Below are positions 1 through 13,377 of a stretch of DNA of 64,000 bases, piece after piece. Each line of letters starts with the position of its first letter. Position 1 is the stretch's first letter. The stretch is from contig CM068382.1 in assembly GCA_034770075.1 (NCBI GenBank), positions 744,001-808,000 of the forward strand. The letters are read 5' to 3'. The stretch is from Aralia elata (Eukaryota; Streptophyta; Magnoliopsida; Apiales; Araliaceae). The notes beneath the pieces are model-generated. The model did no database searches, was not told the DNA's origin, and saw only the letters and a list, made by a program, of their open reading frames with translations. A program made the translations under genes and the position numbers.

Positions 1-3000
1 ACTAGAATTGCCGTCCAAGCTCCAGGAAATACCTGCAAGAAGGAGAAGTAGAGAAGGAGAAGTAGAGTTGGTGTTTCATCATCAATGTCCTCTACAAACA
101 CCTTAATATACATGCAACTATGCAAGATGAGGATAATAGCAATGAAGTGATGAACATTCCAGTTGTAGGAGAGGGGTGTGGTTTGCAACTCGCAAGGCTG
201 CTTACTTGAGCCAAAAAGGAAATGGTTGTTATGAATTACCTTTCAGTAAATTATTGTCCTATAAACTCAATTAACTGTTGTCCAAGGATTCAGGGTCAGC
301 TCCTAGTTCCTACCACTGTGTATGTATATATTTAGCTGTCTTGAGAAATGAAATGATGTAGTCATTGAACAAAGACCTTTTTTTATGTATACAAGGGTAT
401 TATTATTATACTTAGCTAGCAACAATTCTTTCCTTCCTGTTAAACAAACTGAAGGAGGTAAAAAGTGAGTTCTCTTTCTGTAAAGAGTGTTTTTTCTCCT
501 CCTCACTAGTCACTACCTTACCTTCCTTGAGTTCTCTGATTCTCTCAAAAATAAAATGTGGATCATGAAGGAGACTCTAAACTGTAAATGGAATCTTCAG
601 CAACTAAGTCCAGAATGCTGTCAAGGTGGTATTCACTTGACACCATCGTCCAACTATTCTTTAAGGAAACATCCATTGCTATTATGTGACATAATTTCAA
701 AGGAGTTCATCTATACACATTTACAAGAGGTATCTATCTAGCGATATCACTTCGAAGGAGTTCATCTCGACACATTTACAAGAGGTATCTATCTACCCAC
801 AAATTATATCTCAAAAGCCAAAACTATAGATTTCATCTCTTCACCGCTTCCGAATAAAACAGCACAATCCATACAAATCCAGTGTACTTCAGGAGAAAAT
901 GTTTTCTTCCCATATCACAGAAAAGATTTAAATTCCCAAATGGAACTTTAACAGTGTTAACTTAATGCAAGGAGGTGAGACGGTAAATCTTTCATATGTT
1001 CTTTTTGCAGTTTCGCTACTAAAAAAATTGTAGAAGATGTCTCTTGATTTTACCAGTTGTTTCACTCTGAAATGATCAGTACCAATATTACGGACTAGGA
1101 TTACCTGAGTAGTGGAGCGAGCAACCCCATCCCATTTGTTGTAAATGCTTCTGCTGTTTTCTGTCCACACTCCATAATCCATCCTGTGGTCCAGATAGGA
1201 AACAATAATATTGCTGATATTCCAATTAATTGAAATAAGGAATTGAATTTTTTTTAATATTTATTTTGGGGTTTGGAGTGGGGGGTGGTTTAACAAAATC
1301 AAAACCTAGTGCTTACCCTACAACAAAGAATGCATAACCATCTAAGTGGTAGCTCTGAACAGTACTATCACCATTCTGTAGTATGATTTCCATAAATCCT
1401 CTGTAACTACCATTAATTAAAGAAGTGTCAACTTTTGCAGGTCTGTTCATCAGTCTATAGGGGAAATCAAGCTTGTAAACCCCAGGAATGTTAAATTGCT
1501 GAGCAAGCTTCAGTGGTGTTGAAGGTGCCAAGTGTGAAATACCATTGAGAGTAGCACGCCATTTTCCATCTATAAGCTCAGCAGGCCTATTGAGAATCAC
1601 ATAGACATCTGTTACAGTAATCTGACCATATCTGAAAGATCCTTGAGGATTTGGACGAGCAGCACCAGCAGAAACATTCCATCTGCAGAATACCAAACAC
1701 AATCATGTATATAGTCAGACCACAATTATGAGAGCATCCAAAATTTACCCCCATAAACAGATAATCAATTTTGGAGACAATGAAGTGCAAAGGAAACAAA
1801 CATGGTAAAAGATATGGGAAATATCAGAAACCTTCTTTCTGATTGTGAAGCTAAGATGCAGCATCATTTGCCTCCCCTCCTAATGAAATTGGTAACTTAC
1901 AGCAGTTGAAAGAGATATCTACCCCATTATTCATTTATAAACTTCAATTTCAGGAATCTGGACATCTTTGTAATACTTCAAAAGTTTAGAAGTTTTTTAT
2001 GGGGATAATATGCCGTGTTACACCAATCTAAGGAGAGGCCTCAAGAAGATTTCTGATATAATATAGAAAGATACATTCTTTCACTACAACCTTATGGATC
2101 TTGCTTGATTCATTGAGAAAAATCTGTCATATTCATTAGGGGAATCTGGAAGAGGACCTGAAGCAGGCCCTTGAGAATTGGAGTAGTGCAAGATGGCTAC
2201 GCCTTTAGCTCTAGCCCAAGCAGAGGAATTGACAAACCGTGAACTGGCAACGATGTAATAATCACTGGTAGCATTTTGATCCATTGTGACCAGAAATGAA
2301 TATGACTGGCCAACATGAATATCCATGTTTGCATAGTTCTGCTGCACGGTGTATGACCCTTCAGTCTCTACAAGAAGCAAGTTATGATTTTGGATTCTGA
2401 AATTCAAACTAGTAGCAATACCAACATTGTGCACTCGAAGGCGATAGGTTTTTCCTGTTACATGTAAACTAACCAACTATTATTCATTATTTGAGCTGCA
2501 ATAGTTTTAACTGACTACATGATATCAACAACACATTTAAGGCAAGTTCTGTAAATAAATAGGAAATTATATAATTCTGTAATTCAATATATACCTGCAT
2601 ATATAATTGTCAATTCTGGGGTAGTGAAACAATGTTTCAAATACATAAGAACTACATAATTGCACATTTTTTATAGAAGGTGACGGAGATTATAAGATGT
2701 AAAGTTGGTCATCCCATAACAAGCAGTGAAAGCGTATTGTCCTAGAAGGTCCATTAAGAAATTTTGTCATCATATGTTAGATTGGCAGTGGCCCCACATT
2801 TCACAGTGAGGGTTTCTGGCCTCTACCTCCGAATGCTACATTAAAAATTAAAAGAATGGCAATACAAAAATTGGTGAGCATATTTAAATCATAGATCAAA
2901 GCATCACATACTCATTCAATAGAATTACCTGGTTCCACATTTATTGTCTGGAAAGCAATACCATCAGGAACAATTGCAGCATCATAGCGGTAAGGACCTT

Positions 3001-4084
3001 GTCCATTAAATAGGATGCCATCAGGAGCTCCAAGGCCAATCCCACTCTCAATATCTTTCCTAAGATCCTGTTATGTCATAACATTTGTCAATGACCCATC
3101 CACCCACTAAAATAAAGCTGCTAGTTACCGCAAGCAGTGGACAATACAACACTTATACCAACCTTATGACTCTTTATATACCAATCACTAATAAAGAGTG
3201 TGATATCTCCATCTGGTGGTGCGAAGGGAACCGGAATAACATCTCTGTTGTTTACAATGATTCCTCCATAACCTCCCACAGCTCTCTGGAAGTTTAGGGA
3301 AGGGAAGTAAAAGAAACTACCTATCTGATCCTTAACCTGAAACTCATATGTCCAATTCCAACCAGCAGGAATAGGACAATTTGTCCCCAAGACACCATCT
3401 TGCCACGAGTTTCTTCTATGCTGAATTCCATTCCTGCATTTTAATTACATTCGTTACAAGAAGCATACTCATACGCCTTCTTAAATCAACTGTTCATGGC
3501 GCATGTATTATACCATGTGAGAAGTAAAGGCTCGTCTAGATTATTTTTGACATTGACGACAACATTCCAGTTTGTTGTGACTTCGAGAATGGGTCCTGGA
3601 AAATTCCCGTCAATCCCGATCACCTAAAAACGATTTACAAAAAACATTAGCCAAACAACAATCTATGAGCTTATGATACAAAATTTATTAACAAAACAGT
3701 TTTTTATTTGAAATATACCACCATAATAAGGTTCTGTCTAGGAGTTTTTGATGAGAAGAAAGGGAGAGAGCTGAGAAGGGAAGGATAGAGAAAGTGTGCG
3801 ACTTTCTTTCCTCTTGTCTGGGAGTTTATGAAACAAAAGAAAGGAAGTTACTATTATTTTCTTTCCACTTGTCTGGAAGTTTAGAAGAAAATAAAAGAAA
3901 CTTTATCAATGTACGATATATATATAGAGAGAGCATACCGATCTGCTAGCAGACCGGTCTTTAGCGACGGTTTTTCCGTCGCCTATACAATAGGCGATGG
4001 ATTATTTAATATAAAAACCGTCGCCTATTGTATAGGCGACGGAAAAACCGTCGCTAAAGGCCGGTCTGCTCTTGAACCGGCCTG

Positions 4085-4120
<36 letters not shown>

Positions 4121-6648
4121 ACATATTTCCCCAATTCACATTATTACTCCATATTTATGCTTTTTCACAATAATTAATACTGATAACAGATCAGGCACAT
4201 AAATTACTTGGTTTATTTTTGTTTTGTTTCCGCAGTATATATTCCATAATTATCCCTTTTCACAAATAATTAATACGGTAATTAAGTTCGCTTTATTCCG
4301 GGGCAATTTTGTAATCCTGTCATCCGCTATTATTAATAACGGATGACGGGGTCCATTTTTTAATCCTGACCATTGTTTAGTGCAATGGAGGGTATTAGAT
4401 CTATTTCCCCAAAATTGATACATAGCAATCCTGACCATTGATTAGTGCATTGGAGGGTATTAGATCTATTTCTCCAAAATTGATACATAGCAAATAGTTG
4501 CTTTCCATATATATACATCAAATTCAATTACTAATTAATTCTCTCTTCTCTTCTTCACCTTGGATATCTAACATCTTCACTACATCACCAGTTTATTTAA
4601 TACAATAGTTCGAATCAGAAACAATTTCCTCGTCTGGGTCTAATGCACCTTAATTGTCTTCGATTCTTATTTACTCTTTCCTGAATTCTTCACAACCAGT
4701 CTATATTCTACCTCCCCTTCACCAACCAACAATATGAGATCCTAAAACACCACCTCAAAAGCACCCAAATTGACTGAAGAACCATTCATAGTGAATAAAC
4801 TGGCTCAAAATAAAGACCTGCATGATAAAGTTGGAGTCTTTAAGCCAAATCAGACTCAAGGCTCCAAAATCACAGCTAAAATAAGACAGGGAAGTCAGCA
4901 CCAAAGTCTTATTTGAAGGACATGGCCGGAAGAAAAATAATTTTAGTTAAAAGGACAAGGGTGGAACACGGTTCGTTTCTGTTAGTGGAACGGGTATGGT
5001 TACAGGTTGGATGACTAAAACACAGTACACTAGGGTAGCTTTATATGAGTGTTTATGCTTAAGAATTCTCTTACAATTTATATGCAAACACATAAGTTTA
5101 TAATTTTAGTTGAATCAACAAGTTGGTTGTTCTATAAATAATTTAGTACAAATGTGATGTTTAAGAATCCAATACTAAGTCAAAATATTGAAATTTGTGC
5201 ATTATAGGTAAAAAAACAAAGAAATAATTCGGTACGCTAAATTCTACATAAGATGCTCGTATTATAAATGAACTAAAACTTCGAAGGTAATTACTTGCTA
5301 ATGGTTATGTAATATAATTTATTTATTATATACACATGTATATCTAAAAAACATGTTAAAAAATTTCAACTATTCCCAACGTATCGTATCCTACTTTTTC
5401 TGAAAATGATGTATAACGTATCGCGTTTCGTGCCGTATTCATGTCAGTGCTGCATAGTATATTAACATAGAACAACTCGACAAAATACTCTCAATTTATT
5501 AATGCCACTGAATCTGATATACAGGAACAATTATGGTGATACCTGGGAATCTACTATTATTATAGTGCTTGGCTTGAATCATATAACCCGATTCTTTCTA
5601 TACACCGTTTGAAATAAAATTTGTGGTGAACAGAAGAAAGAAACAGAGGATGACTTAACACATATTCAGAATTTGAGTGATCTCCTCTTAAGGAAAATTC
5701 TCAATCTGATCGAAGAAAACCAAACTAATTGGGAAAAACAAGCAAACTAACTGAAATCATTTTGGTAGTCCAAACTTATGTCTTTTAGCAAGACAAAGCA
5801 AGATAAAAGAACAGTAAGTTCAGGAAGCTCTCAACTGCAACAGTTAGTAAATCAAGTTCGAAATTTATGCACACATCTGCACCAACCCACACACACAGTG
5901 CTGTCTATTAAGAATGGAACATTGCAATACGACTGCATTCTTTTTCTTGGACGTCCATAGGAAAGAAATACAACAACATCGATTTTTCACAGCACAACCC
6001 TGCTTCAGAATTTACTTTGCCATGGAACTCTTACTAAACCAACAAAAAAGAAGATACCCATTACTAGGACTCCAATTTAAACCTTTTCAAGGTCCTTCAA
6101 AAAGGGAATGTGGATTCCCAAAAGGAAAGCAATTTCAAGAAAATGATTAAGCACCCTCAAGACCCAATTATTGGAAACACCCAATTAAAGCACTAATATT
6201 TGATACCAGGTACTAGTTATTACTATTTTCAAAACAAAAAAAAAGGTACTAGTTATTACTTATTACTATTACACTGAGGTTGATTGAGCAGGATAATTTA
6301 CCCTTTGCACAAGAGAGAAAGAACAACTTTATGTCTATAGCAAGCAGTAAACAATCATTATTGAGACTACTCTAGCAAATTAAAATACCCGGAACAGAAA
6401 TTCAAAATTATATACAAATATATATACATACATAAAGGGAAGTTAAGATCTAAGCCAAAATTGAAGAAGAAAGGGGGAAGAAGAACCTGTTGTTTAACAC
6501 CAAGAGGGGAGACTGTAATGTAAGAAACATCCCAATCATAGGAAACAAATGGGTCGCCTGCCAAAGCAACACTTAGAAACCATCCTATAAGAAAGTTGAA
6601 GCATAAAAAAGTCCAAGAATTTGGTAGCCACATTGGAATTGCGTACAC
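1..6648 (-). CDS. SKS: SKU5-similar (SKS) multicopper-oxidase-like protein, 3' end cut by window edge
   Basis: Exons read on the minus strand: 6648-6487, 3623-3514, 3433-3163, 3067-2929, 2454-2091, 1682-1317, 1183-1105 and 32-1 (partial). All junctions are GT-AG and the frame stays open for 497 codons plus the start of the last exon; about 30-80 C-terminal residues lie outside. The family acts at the plasma membrane or cell wall in directional growth, and some members are GPI-anchored. A hydrophobic N-terminal segment (about residues 12-31) looks like a signal peptide, followed by cupredoxin blocks with the family phrases SPLGVKQQ, NSWQDGV, GTNCPIPAGWNW, HNVGIATSLNFRIQNH and DGVARSTTQ. Near residue 460 the sequence is YHLDGYAFFVVG, where a true copper oxidase has HLHGH; this loss of copper ligands is typical of SKU5 relatives, so oxidase activity is unlikely. 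The start is the first Met in frame with the signal peptide. The SKU5/SKS1-3 clade fits best; I cannot fix the paralogue. Confidence 0.93.
692..795. repeat. 55-bp tandem duplication in SKS intron 7
   Basis: The segment with ttcatctatacacatttac near 706 recurs 55 bases later with the core ttcatctcgacacatttac. Both copies end in aagaggtatctatcta. It lies in the 33-1104 intron and has no visible coding role. Confidence 0.8.
3948..4070. mobile_element. Foldback MITE-like hairpin (TTTAGCGACGG type)
   Basis: The left arm begins agcagaccggtctttagcga and the right arm ends with its reverse complement, differing at one base (t versus c). Each arm is about 50 bases, around a short AT-rich loop near 4000-4018. 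The TTTAGCGACGG / CCGTCGCTAAA core is common in plant DNA-transposon termini. No clean target duplication is visible because the flanks are TA-rich, so the superfamily is not assigned. Confidence 0.75.
4085..4121. repeat. Compound (TA)n(CA)n microsatellite
   Basis: About twelve TA units run directly into six CA units, right after the hairpin element. Confidence 0.9.
4363..4492. repeat. 65-bp tandem duplication
   Basis: Two adjacent copies start atcctgaccatt at 4363 and 4428 and end with gatacatagca. They differ at about three bases, so the duplication is fairly recent. It is intronic. Confidence 0.88.
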
Positions 6649-6841
6649 CCTCTTTTGTTAAACGTGCTTGTTTCTCTCTATACTATCTAGACGCCGACGC
6701 CGACGCCGACGAGTCTTGGTAGTTTCTGTAGACAAAGCATTGGGATCTCTGCTAAATTGTTTCAGTGTGAATGAGTAGCGACTTAAGAAGTCGGTGGATT
6801 GTAGTGGAAACTCGCTCTATCAGTTTTCCTGCTTGTCTACT

Positions 6842-7109
6842 GTTCCCTCCTTCCCTTATTAGTGTAAAAAATAATTAATACTACGTGTTTTAACTAAAAA
6901 TAATTTTAAATATCAACATTATTCTTGTATTAAGACAAGAGAGTGTTACTCATTGGATAGAAAGTAATGAGAGAATTAAAATTAGATTTAATACTTAGAA
7001 TAATATTATAAACAAAACAATTAATACTTAATTAAAATTTTTAAACGACAAATATTAAGAGATAAAAATAATTTTTTAAAATAACATTTAAAAAGAGACG
7101 GAGGGAGTA
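6842..7109. mobile_element. Possible degenerate Stowaway-like MITE
   Basis: The right end, gagacggagggagta, is the usual Stowaway-type terminus. The left end, ttccctccttccctta, is a weak inverted match. The interior is AT-rich and non-coding. The call rests mainly on the right end. Confidence 0.35.
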
Positions 7110-7639
7110 CTGTGTTTGTTTTTTTCTTCTTTCTTTCTTTTTTTTTTAAGAAATCTTCTTCATGTCAGCAAAATAAGACAAATCATTGATTTTGTAGTTC
7201 TTTTAAGGTCGTAATAATTTTTTTTTTGTGGATATTATAAGCCACAATAAATTCCGATAAAAATTAATATATGGAGTTATAAATTCCAATAAAAATTAAT
7301 ATGTTAGCATAAATTTAAGTTTAATTTTTCCATATGTTATGAATTATTTCAATTTTGTCCATATAATCACACATTTAGTGTCCTACTATTTATCCAATTA
7401 TGGTACTATAGTAACATACATTAATTACAATAAAAATAAAATTATTCCAAATTTGTTCATTCGTTAAATCACACAATAATATATATATATACAATAATTA
7501 ATCACACATTTAGAGTCATAATATTAATCTATTTACAACACAATAATACCATACACTAATTATAATAAACAAAAATAATTGGACAAATGATAAGTTAGAT
7601 GCATGTGTTCTTCAATATAAACTGAAACGTTTAAATTCT

Positions 7640-7880
7640 ATGACTGTAAATGATAACCGGAAAATTCGTATTCGTCAGAATCTGTATTTGAAAAAAAACA
7701 GATATTATTTGCATTAAAAAATAGATATATTCGTATTCGTTTTAAAGATATCCGCAAATAAACGGATACGAATACGGATGTAGGCGTATTCGTATTCATT
7801 TTACATCTCACCGTAAATATATTTGGCGAACAGCGGATATCCGGAATCCGATATTCGGATCCGTATTCGAAATTCGTATC
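7640..7880. repeat. Cluster of cgtattcg / cggata motifs
   Basis: Short motifs of the form cgtattcgt, cggatacg, atccg and ttcggat recur in both orientations, giving many small palindromes. This resembles a decayed DNA-transposon end region, but no termini or target duplication could be set. Confidence 0.5.
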
Positions 7881-9386
7881 CGAATAACTTATATTTATAT
7901 TATTATATTATTATATAATAAGCAAAATAATTTTTTTCAAGCGGTCTTCCTTATATAATAATTAGTTTTTGCTATCATACGAAAATTATTTTAAAAATAT
8001 GTCATTTCACTTCTAAAAAGTAGGAAATAACCCTTTTATTATAATATTAATAAATTGATTTAAGTATAGTTAATGGATTTTTATTATTATAAAGTTAAAA
8101 TATCTAAAATGTATCATTTAACAAGAAAATTATATACTACAAGAACAAAACAATAGTTATTAGCTTGTTACAAGTTGTTTACTTTCAAAACTTACTTGCG
8201 ATTCCGGGAGGCGGGAGCAATAGACAATATAATTTTATTGTTAAAATGTGTTAGGTCCCAATTAATTATTATTAATCTAGAAGGGAAGGTTGAATAGATT
8301 AATTCATGTTTATGAATTTTCGAGTAGAGGGAGTATTTATCATTTTCATTTTACCTAATTATTTAGATGCTAGAAGTCCAAATATGTAAAGTAATCCGAA
8401 GGTCAATTTTGGATCAAGTTGGATGAACTAGTTGTCACACATACATTATAACTCGTACTCTCCATAAATATAATGAAATAAAATAATTTTTTTATAACTA
8501 TGTAATCTATGTATTGAGGATAAATAAAACTCCCAATAAACATATTATTAAAGTTTTAATCAAGTATTTGAGGAAAAAAATAATTAAATATTTAATGTAA
8601 ACTTTTTAATCTAATTATAGATTATAAATATTCATATTACTCGACACACATAAAATGGACATCTACTTATTAATGGATATCTAAACATTAATCAGTAAAT
8701 CATTCATTTTGAAATTTAGATTAAATCTTTTAAGTATTCTTGGATTGAATGTTTAAGTATTACTTTATTAAGAATATGAGATAAAAAAAAAATTCTTGCC
8801 ATAACATTTTATTAATTATTGTAATAATGATGCCATGAACTTTTACATAAAATCTTGTAAAAGTTAATACTTAACATTATGGTTAAATCACTTTTTTTAT
8901 CATTGAACTGAACTCCAATTTATATTTTTTTCCCATTTGTCTAATTGTACTTTTTTTTTTTACAAAACATTACAAAATCCATACAAGTCGGTTGACTTTT
9001 AACAAAAAGAAATAAAATTTTTAATTTTATTCAGTTATCAACGTGGACCTCACATATTAGTCCATATGACTACCATGGTAGAATTACAATTTATATATAT
9101 ATAAAGTATATTAGAAATAAAAATATGTTAAAAAGTAAAAAAAAATCTTAATTTTAATTTTTTTAATATAGTACAAAATTGAAAGGAGAAGTAAAAAGAA
9201 TTATAACAAAAATAATAAATCATCACAAACTCCCTCATAGTACACCATGTTTCTCTTTTTAACTTTTTTGCTCCTCATTCTCTCTATTCTCTTAATAGGC
9301 TGACTTTTTCGATATGCTGCCTCTCCTTTCTTCTCCTCCTTCTCTTCTCTACTCCTCTTCTTTTGCCTCGATCCTTGTTCATTACC

Positions 9387-10724
9387 ATGGTTAGCTATGA
9401 CCATTTTTCTAATGGGAACACCCCTAGCTCTCAATATTCCAGATCTGCCGATAATCTATAAGTTCAATCTTTTGGCTCATCAGAAGATGTTATTCCCCCC
9501 CCTCTTCTCAGGCTGCTCTGGTAGATAGCTTAGAGCAGGTCGATCAATTGTCCTTGGGTAATGCTAGCTCAGAGGGTTCCTTAGTGGATATGGACGGAGC
9601 CCCTAGCCCTATCCTAGATCCAAATCATGGGGTTGATATGCAACAAATCTTTAGGGCTACAAAATCTCTTACTCAAAAGGATCGTCTCGAAGTTGCCTTT
9701 GAAAGGAAGAAAAATACAGATCTGATTAATTTCATCCAAGCGATTGGACTATCTATTCAAGATGTTAACTCCTTTTGTAAAAAACCAAGTTATTCATTCA
9801 GTTAAGGTGAACTCTGTTCTCTCAAATGATATTGCCTCTAACCCTCCTAATTACCAAAAATTAGGTTCCTCTTGTAAATGCCTCCTATAGGATGGGGAAA
9901 TTCCTTATGTTTCCCCTGGTCCAGTTGAGTTGGTTGTTAAGACCCAAATTTCTGCTCCAATTACTAATAGTAAGCCCTCTTGGAGCTCTATTGTCGCAAA
10001 TGATCCTCCCAAAAAGTCATCTTTGCAATTCTTTCCCCCATCGGATAAGGATGACCATATCTCTATTAGACCTCCTCCTACAATGCTAAAGAAAGGTCTT
10101 GATTTGTGGAGCAATAGTCTTGTTGGTTACTTCTTGCATTCTAAATTGTCATTCAAGGTTGTTGAGCCTATTGTCCAAAAGCTTTAGTGTTTGTTGGGGC
10201 TATCTAAAGTTCTACTTCATGAGAAGGGTTATTATATATTCAACTTCAACTCTGCTGAGGATCGTGACAATGTCCTGGCATTGGGGTCGTGGTACATATC
10301 AAATAAACAAATTTTGTTTAAGCATCGGAAGGAAGAGATTGACACTACCAGAGAGGCTTGCCCAAAAGCTCCTATCTGGGTAAAATTCCACAACATCACT
10401 ATTTCATACTGAACCGAAGAAGGTCTAAGCTACATAACCAATGGCGTAGACAAACCCTTATTCTTAGATAAGGTCACTGAAAGGTTAGACCCATTACCTT
10501 TTGCTCGTATATGTGTTGAAATTGATGTTGAATCTTCATTGCCTAGAACCCTTCCCGTGATCATTTTAAATGAAGATGAGTTACTGTCGAGTATCAATAA
10601 GCCTCCCTCTTATTCTGCCTACAAAACTTGTGGGCACTCCGTGGTGAAATGCCCAAACTCTAATTATCAATGGGTTCCTAAAGCTCCTTCCTGCCCTGTC
10701 TCATCTTCCTCTGCTGCTACATAG
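9387..10724 (+). pseudogene. LINE ORF1 relic (DUF4283 / zinc knuckle)
   Basis: The ATG at 9387 opens a frame that stops after 17 codons, and later pieces continue in shifted frames at about 9548-9805, 9930-10187, 10191-10410 and 10539-10724. The 10.2 kb piece reads like DUF4283, with LALGSWYISNKQILFKH then APIWVKFHNI. The zinc knuckle near 10610 reads YSAYKTCGHSVVKC, so cysteines expected in a CxxC...GHxxxxC knuckle have changed. ORF1 proteins of this group bind the LINE RNA. Several stops and frameshifts rule out function. Confidence 0.8.
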
Positions 10725-11089
10725 GCTTTAAATTAAGACTCCCCTTGCTTCAAAGGCTACTTCTGAGGTATGGACTGAATTTTCCCGACCAAACAGTCTC
10801 CTTGCTCCTTTAATGTCAGTTCCAGATCTCCCTACTAGTAACTCTCCCAAATCCCCTTTAGTCTCTGATAATCCTTTTGCTATTCTAGGTGATTTTCGAG
10901 ATGTTTTCCCCTGATTGTAATTTTGTCCCTCCATAAAATCCCCTCATTGATAAGCTCAAACTCATTGATGAAAAGGAAAGTAGAGACCTAAAGCTAAAGG
11001 CTATAGCAGATGCAGTTGGTTCTCCTTCAACTAAAAGAAGAAATAAGGGTATAGGGAGGAAATCCCCATCCTAACTCATTTATGTTTTT

Positions 11090-11972
11090 ATGATCAAGAT
11101 TTGTTCCTATAATATTAGAGGATTAAATAAATCTCCTAAACATGTTGATGTGCATGCCTTTTTGGATGATAATCATATATCTTTTGTTGGCTTTATGGAA
11201 ACCAAAGTCAAATGTCATAAATCTAAGGCTATTTCCTCAAAAAAAATTACTAATTGGAACTGCGTCTATAATTATGAGCATCATTCTAATGGTAGAATAT
11301 AAGTTGGTTGGAATCCAACTTTTTTGTCTGTTAATATTTTGTATAAAACTTCTTAGCTTATTCACACAATTAACTCTTTTTGGCACTTTTGATTCCTTTT
11401 TTTGTCACTATTGTTTATGGGCTCAATACTCGTGTTGAATGAAAGTAGTTTAGGCATGACCTTGCTACTCTATCTAGTTCTATTATATCCAAGTGGTGTG
11501 TTTTGGGGGATTTTAATGAGATTCAAAGCCTGGATGAGACTCAGGTGGAAATGACATATGGACCTCTAGCATGGCTGACTTTATGCAATGTCTTGATCAA
11601 TCTTGTTTGGATAATATTCGTGATGTTGGTCATCATCTTACTTGGTGGAATTCGCAAGGAAATAGGACCATTTCCAGGAAATTAGACAGAGCATTGGGTA
11701 ATGTTGTCTGATTTTTTTACATGAGTTTGTCTTTCACATGCTTTGGGGCTCGGGGTTTCTCTGATCATAATCCGGTTATTCTTAACACTAGGTTATTATT
11801 GTCCAAATCTTTCAAACATTTTCAGTTCTTCAATCATCTCATTCATTTGGATGGCTATGATGAGGCTGTTTCTCAAGCTTGGAACTGTTCCATATTTGGA
11901 TTTCCTCTTTATATTCTGGCAGAGAAATTAAGAAGAACAAAGAGAGCTCTTGTTAGATTCTATGATGAATGA
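11090..11972 (+). pseudogene. LINE ORF2 relic, endonuclease domain only
   Basis: The frame opens with MIKICSYNIRGLNKSPKH, the N-terminal strand of an apurinic-like (EEP) endonuclease, then METK. After stops and frameshifts it resumes with LGDFNEIQSLDE at about 11505 and SDHNPVILNTR at about 11762. These are the Asn, Glu, Asp-Asn and Ser-Asp-His motifs of LINE endonucleases, in order. The reverse transcriptase expected next is absent. Confidence 0.85.
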
Positions 11973-12119
11973 TTTGATGATGCAAAAGTAATTAATGTAT
12001 ATTTGTTCAAGTAAGTTTTGTAAAGTCCTTAAATGAGAAATATTGTACAAGGACTTAGAATAAAAAGATCAAAATTATTAGGTTGATCTTAATAAAGCTT
12101 TCTATGTATAGTCGGTAGG

Positions 12120-12760
12120 AAAATTTAATCGTAGAGTCACTCTACTGGATCGTAGTGTGATCACAAACAGCAGAGTTAGCTCATCCACTGAAGCACACAA
12201 GGCAAATATCATAGAGTTCGTCTACGAGTCATAAAGATGAGTTGAAGGTCTAACAAGAACGAGCTGATCGCAGAAGGATATATTTTAAGAATGGATGAGT
12301 ATAGTCTTAATTATAAGGAATCTCTAGATTGTCTCTACGAAGGCCAAATTGCAATAGTACTCTGCATGTTCATAAAGAATAAGTCAGTTTGTAGAATAAA
12401 TAAGATTTCGTAGAGCAACAGCTAATATGGTAAAGCAACAAAGAGACAGCTAGATCGTAGAGTTGTCTTCGGCATCGTAGAGCTGCAAAGGTATTCATAG
12501 AATAAAGAGAAGTTTGTCCAAGCATAAAAAAATACTCATTCGTAGAGCAGACATTAGAGAAGTAATGAAGTCCTTGTCGTAGAGCAAAATAGAAAGATCA
12601 ACTCTACGATTTTCATCACTCTACTAACACTAAAAGATCATAGAGCAAGCAAGGTTATCGTAAAGCAGATCATTGAGCTATTTCGACCATAGTAGAGCAG
12701 ATCGCAGAACTGCCACATTAATCGTAAAGCAGAACATCGAGCAAAACTAATCAAGACTCT
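12120..12760 (+). repeat. Dispersed gtagagca motif field
   Basis: The octamer cgtagagc and close variants (cgtaaagc, catagagc, agtagagc) occur more than ten times at irregular spacing in about 640 bases. They lie in what appears to be the U3 part of the LTR. Confidence 0.7.
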
Positions 12761-13377
12761 ACGTACTTCAACAAACCCAACGATTAAGTCAAACTTGTAG
12801 AGGATGTCAGAACTGTCATATGACTGACAATTTCATAGCAAAGCAGAGCAAAGATTTCAAGAACATTTCTCACCATCTTCAAATTCAGAGAAAAGGATTA
12901 ATATGAAGCTATGTATAAACGACTAGAATAAAGATGTGACATCTCTGAAGTGTGGTAAAAAAGTTTGCAGTCTGATGGGACGTTTGCAGAGCCGAAAACT
13001 ATATGTCTACCTACCCTCAAAGCAGTTGTCAGAGAATATCATAGAGTAGAACATTAAATGCACCAACGAGAACTCTCCAACGAGACAATTTCTGAAGGTC
13101 TATAAAAGGCGTAAGAGGATTCAAATCCAAGAACGAATCACAAAGAACAAAAAGTTGAAACTCTGTAAGATTATTAAAAGCTCTATTCTACGACTCAGTA
13201 CAAGTTCAAAGCCGCTAAGTACTAGAAGAAGTCAAGCATCATTGCAAAGCTTAACAGCACCTCAAACGCAATTAACAATCAGTTGTGATTCGTTTGGTTT
13301 AGTGACCATTATACCAAGTTCAAGGGACTTCAAGAGATCTTAGAGATCTGGGACTAAGTGTCCACTTTGCCAAGTTG

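Larger units (their letters stand above)
3624..6486 (-). other. Long first intron of the SKS gene
   Basis: This 2863-bp intron separates the signal-peptide exon from the first cupredoxin exon. It holds the hairpin element at 3948-4070, a TA/CA microsatellite at about 4085-4121 and the 65-bp duplication at 4363-4492. Short open frames around 5778-6150 have no recognisable protein similarity. The remaining sequence is ordinary AT-rich intron. Confidence 0.85.
6649..9229. other. SKS promoter side and AT-rich intergenic DNA
   Basis: Upstream of the SKS start there is a short gccgac repeat (about 6690-6710) and then AT-rich sequence. A degenerate Stowaway-like element may lie at 6842-7109 and a cgtattcg-rich repeat at about 7640-7880. 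I see no gene here. Confidence 0.6.
9230..11974 (+). mobile_element. Broken plant L1-type LINE, reverse transcriptase missing
   Basis: A pyrimidine-rich leader (9240-9385) is followed by an ORF1 with a DUF4283 block and a zinc-knuckle relic, and an ORF2 with endonuclease motifs. The element breaks at about 11970, where LTR-like sequence begins. No reverse transcriptase or poly(A) tail is seen, so it is dead. Confidence 0.85.
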
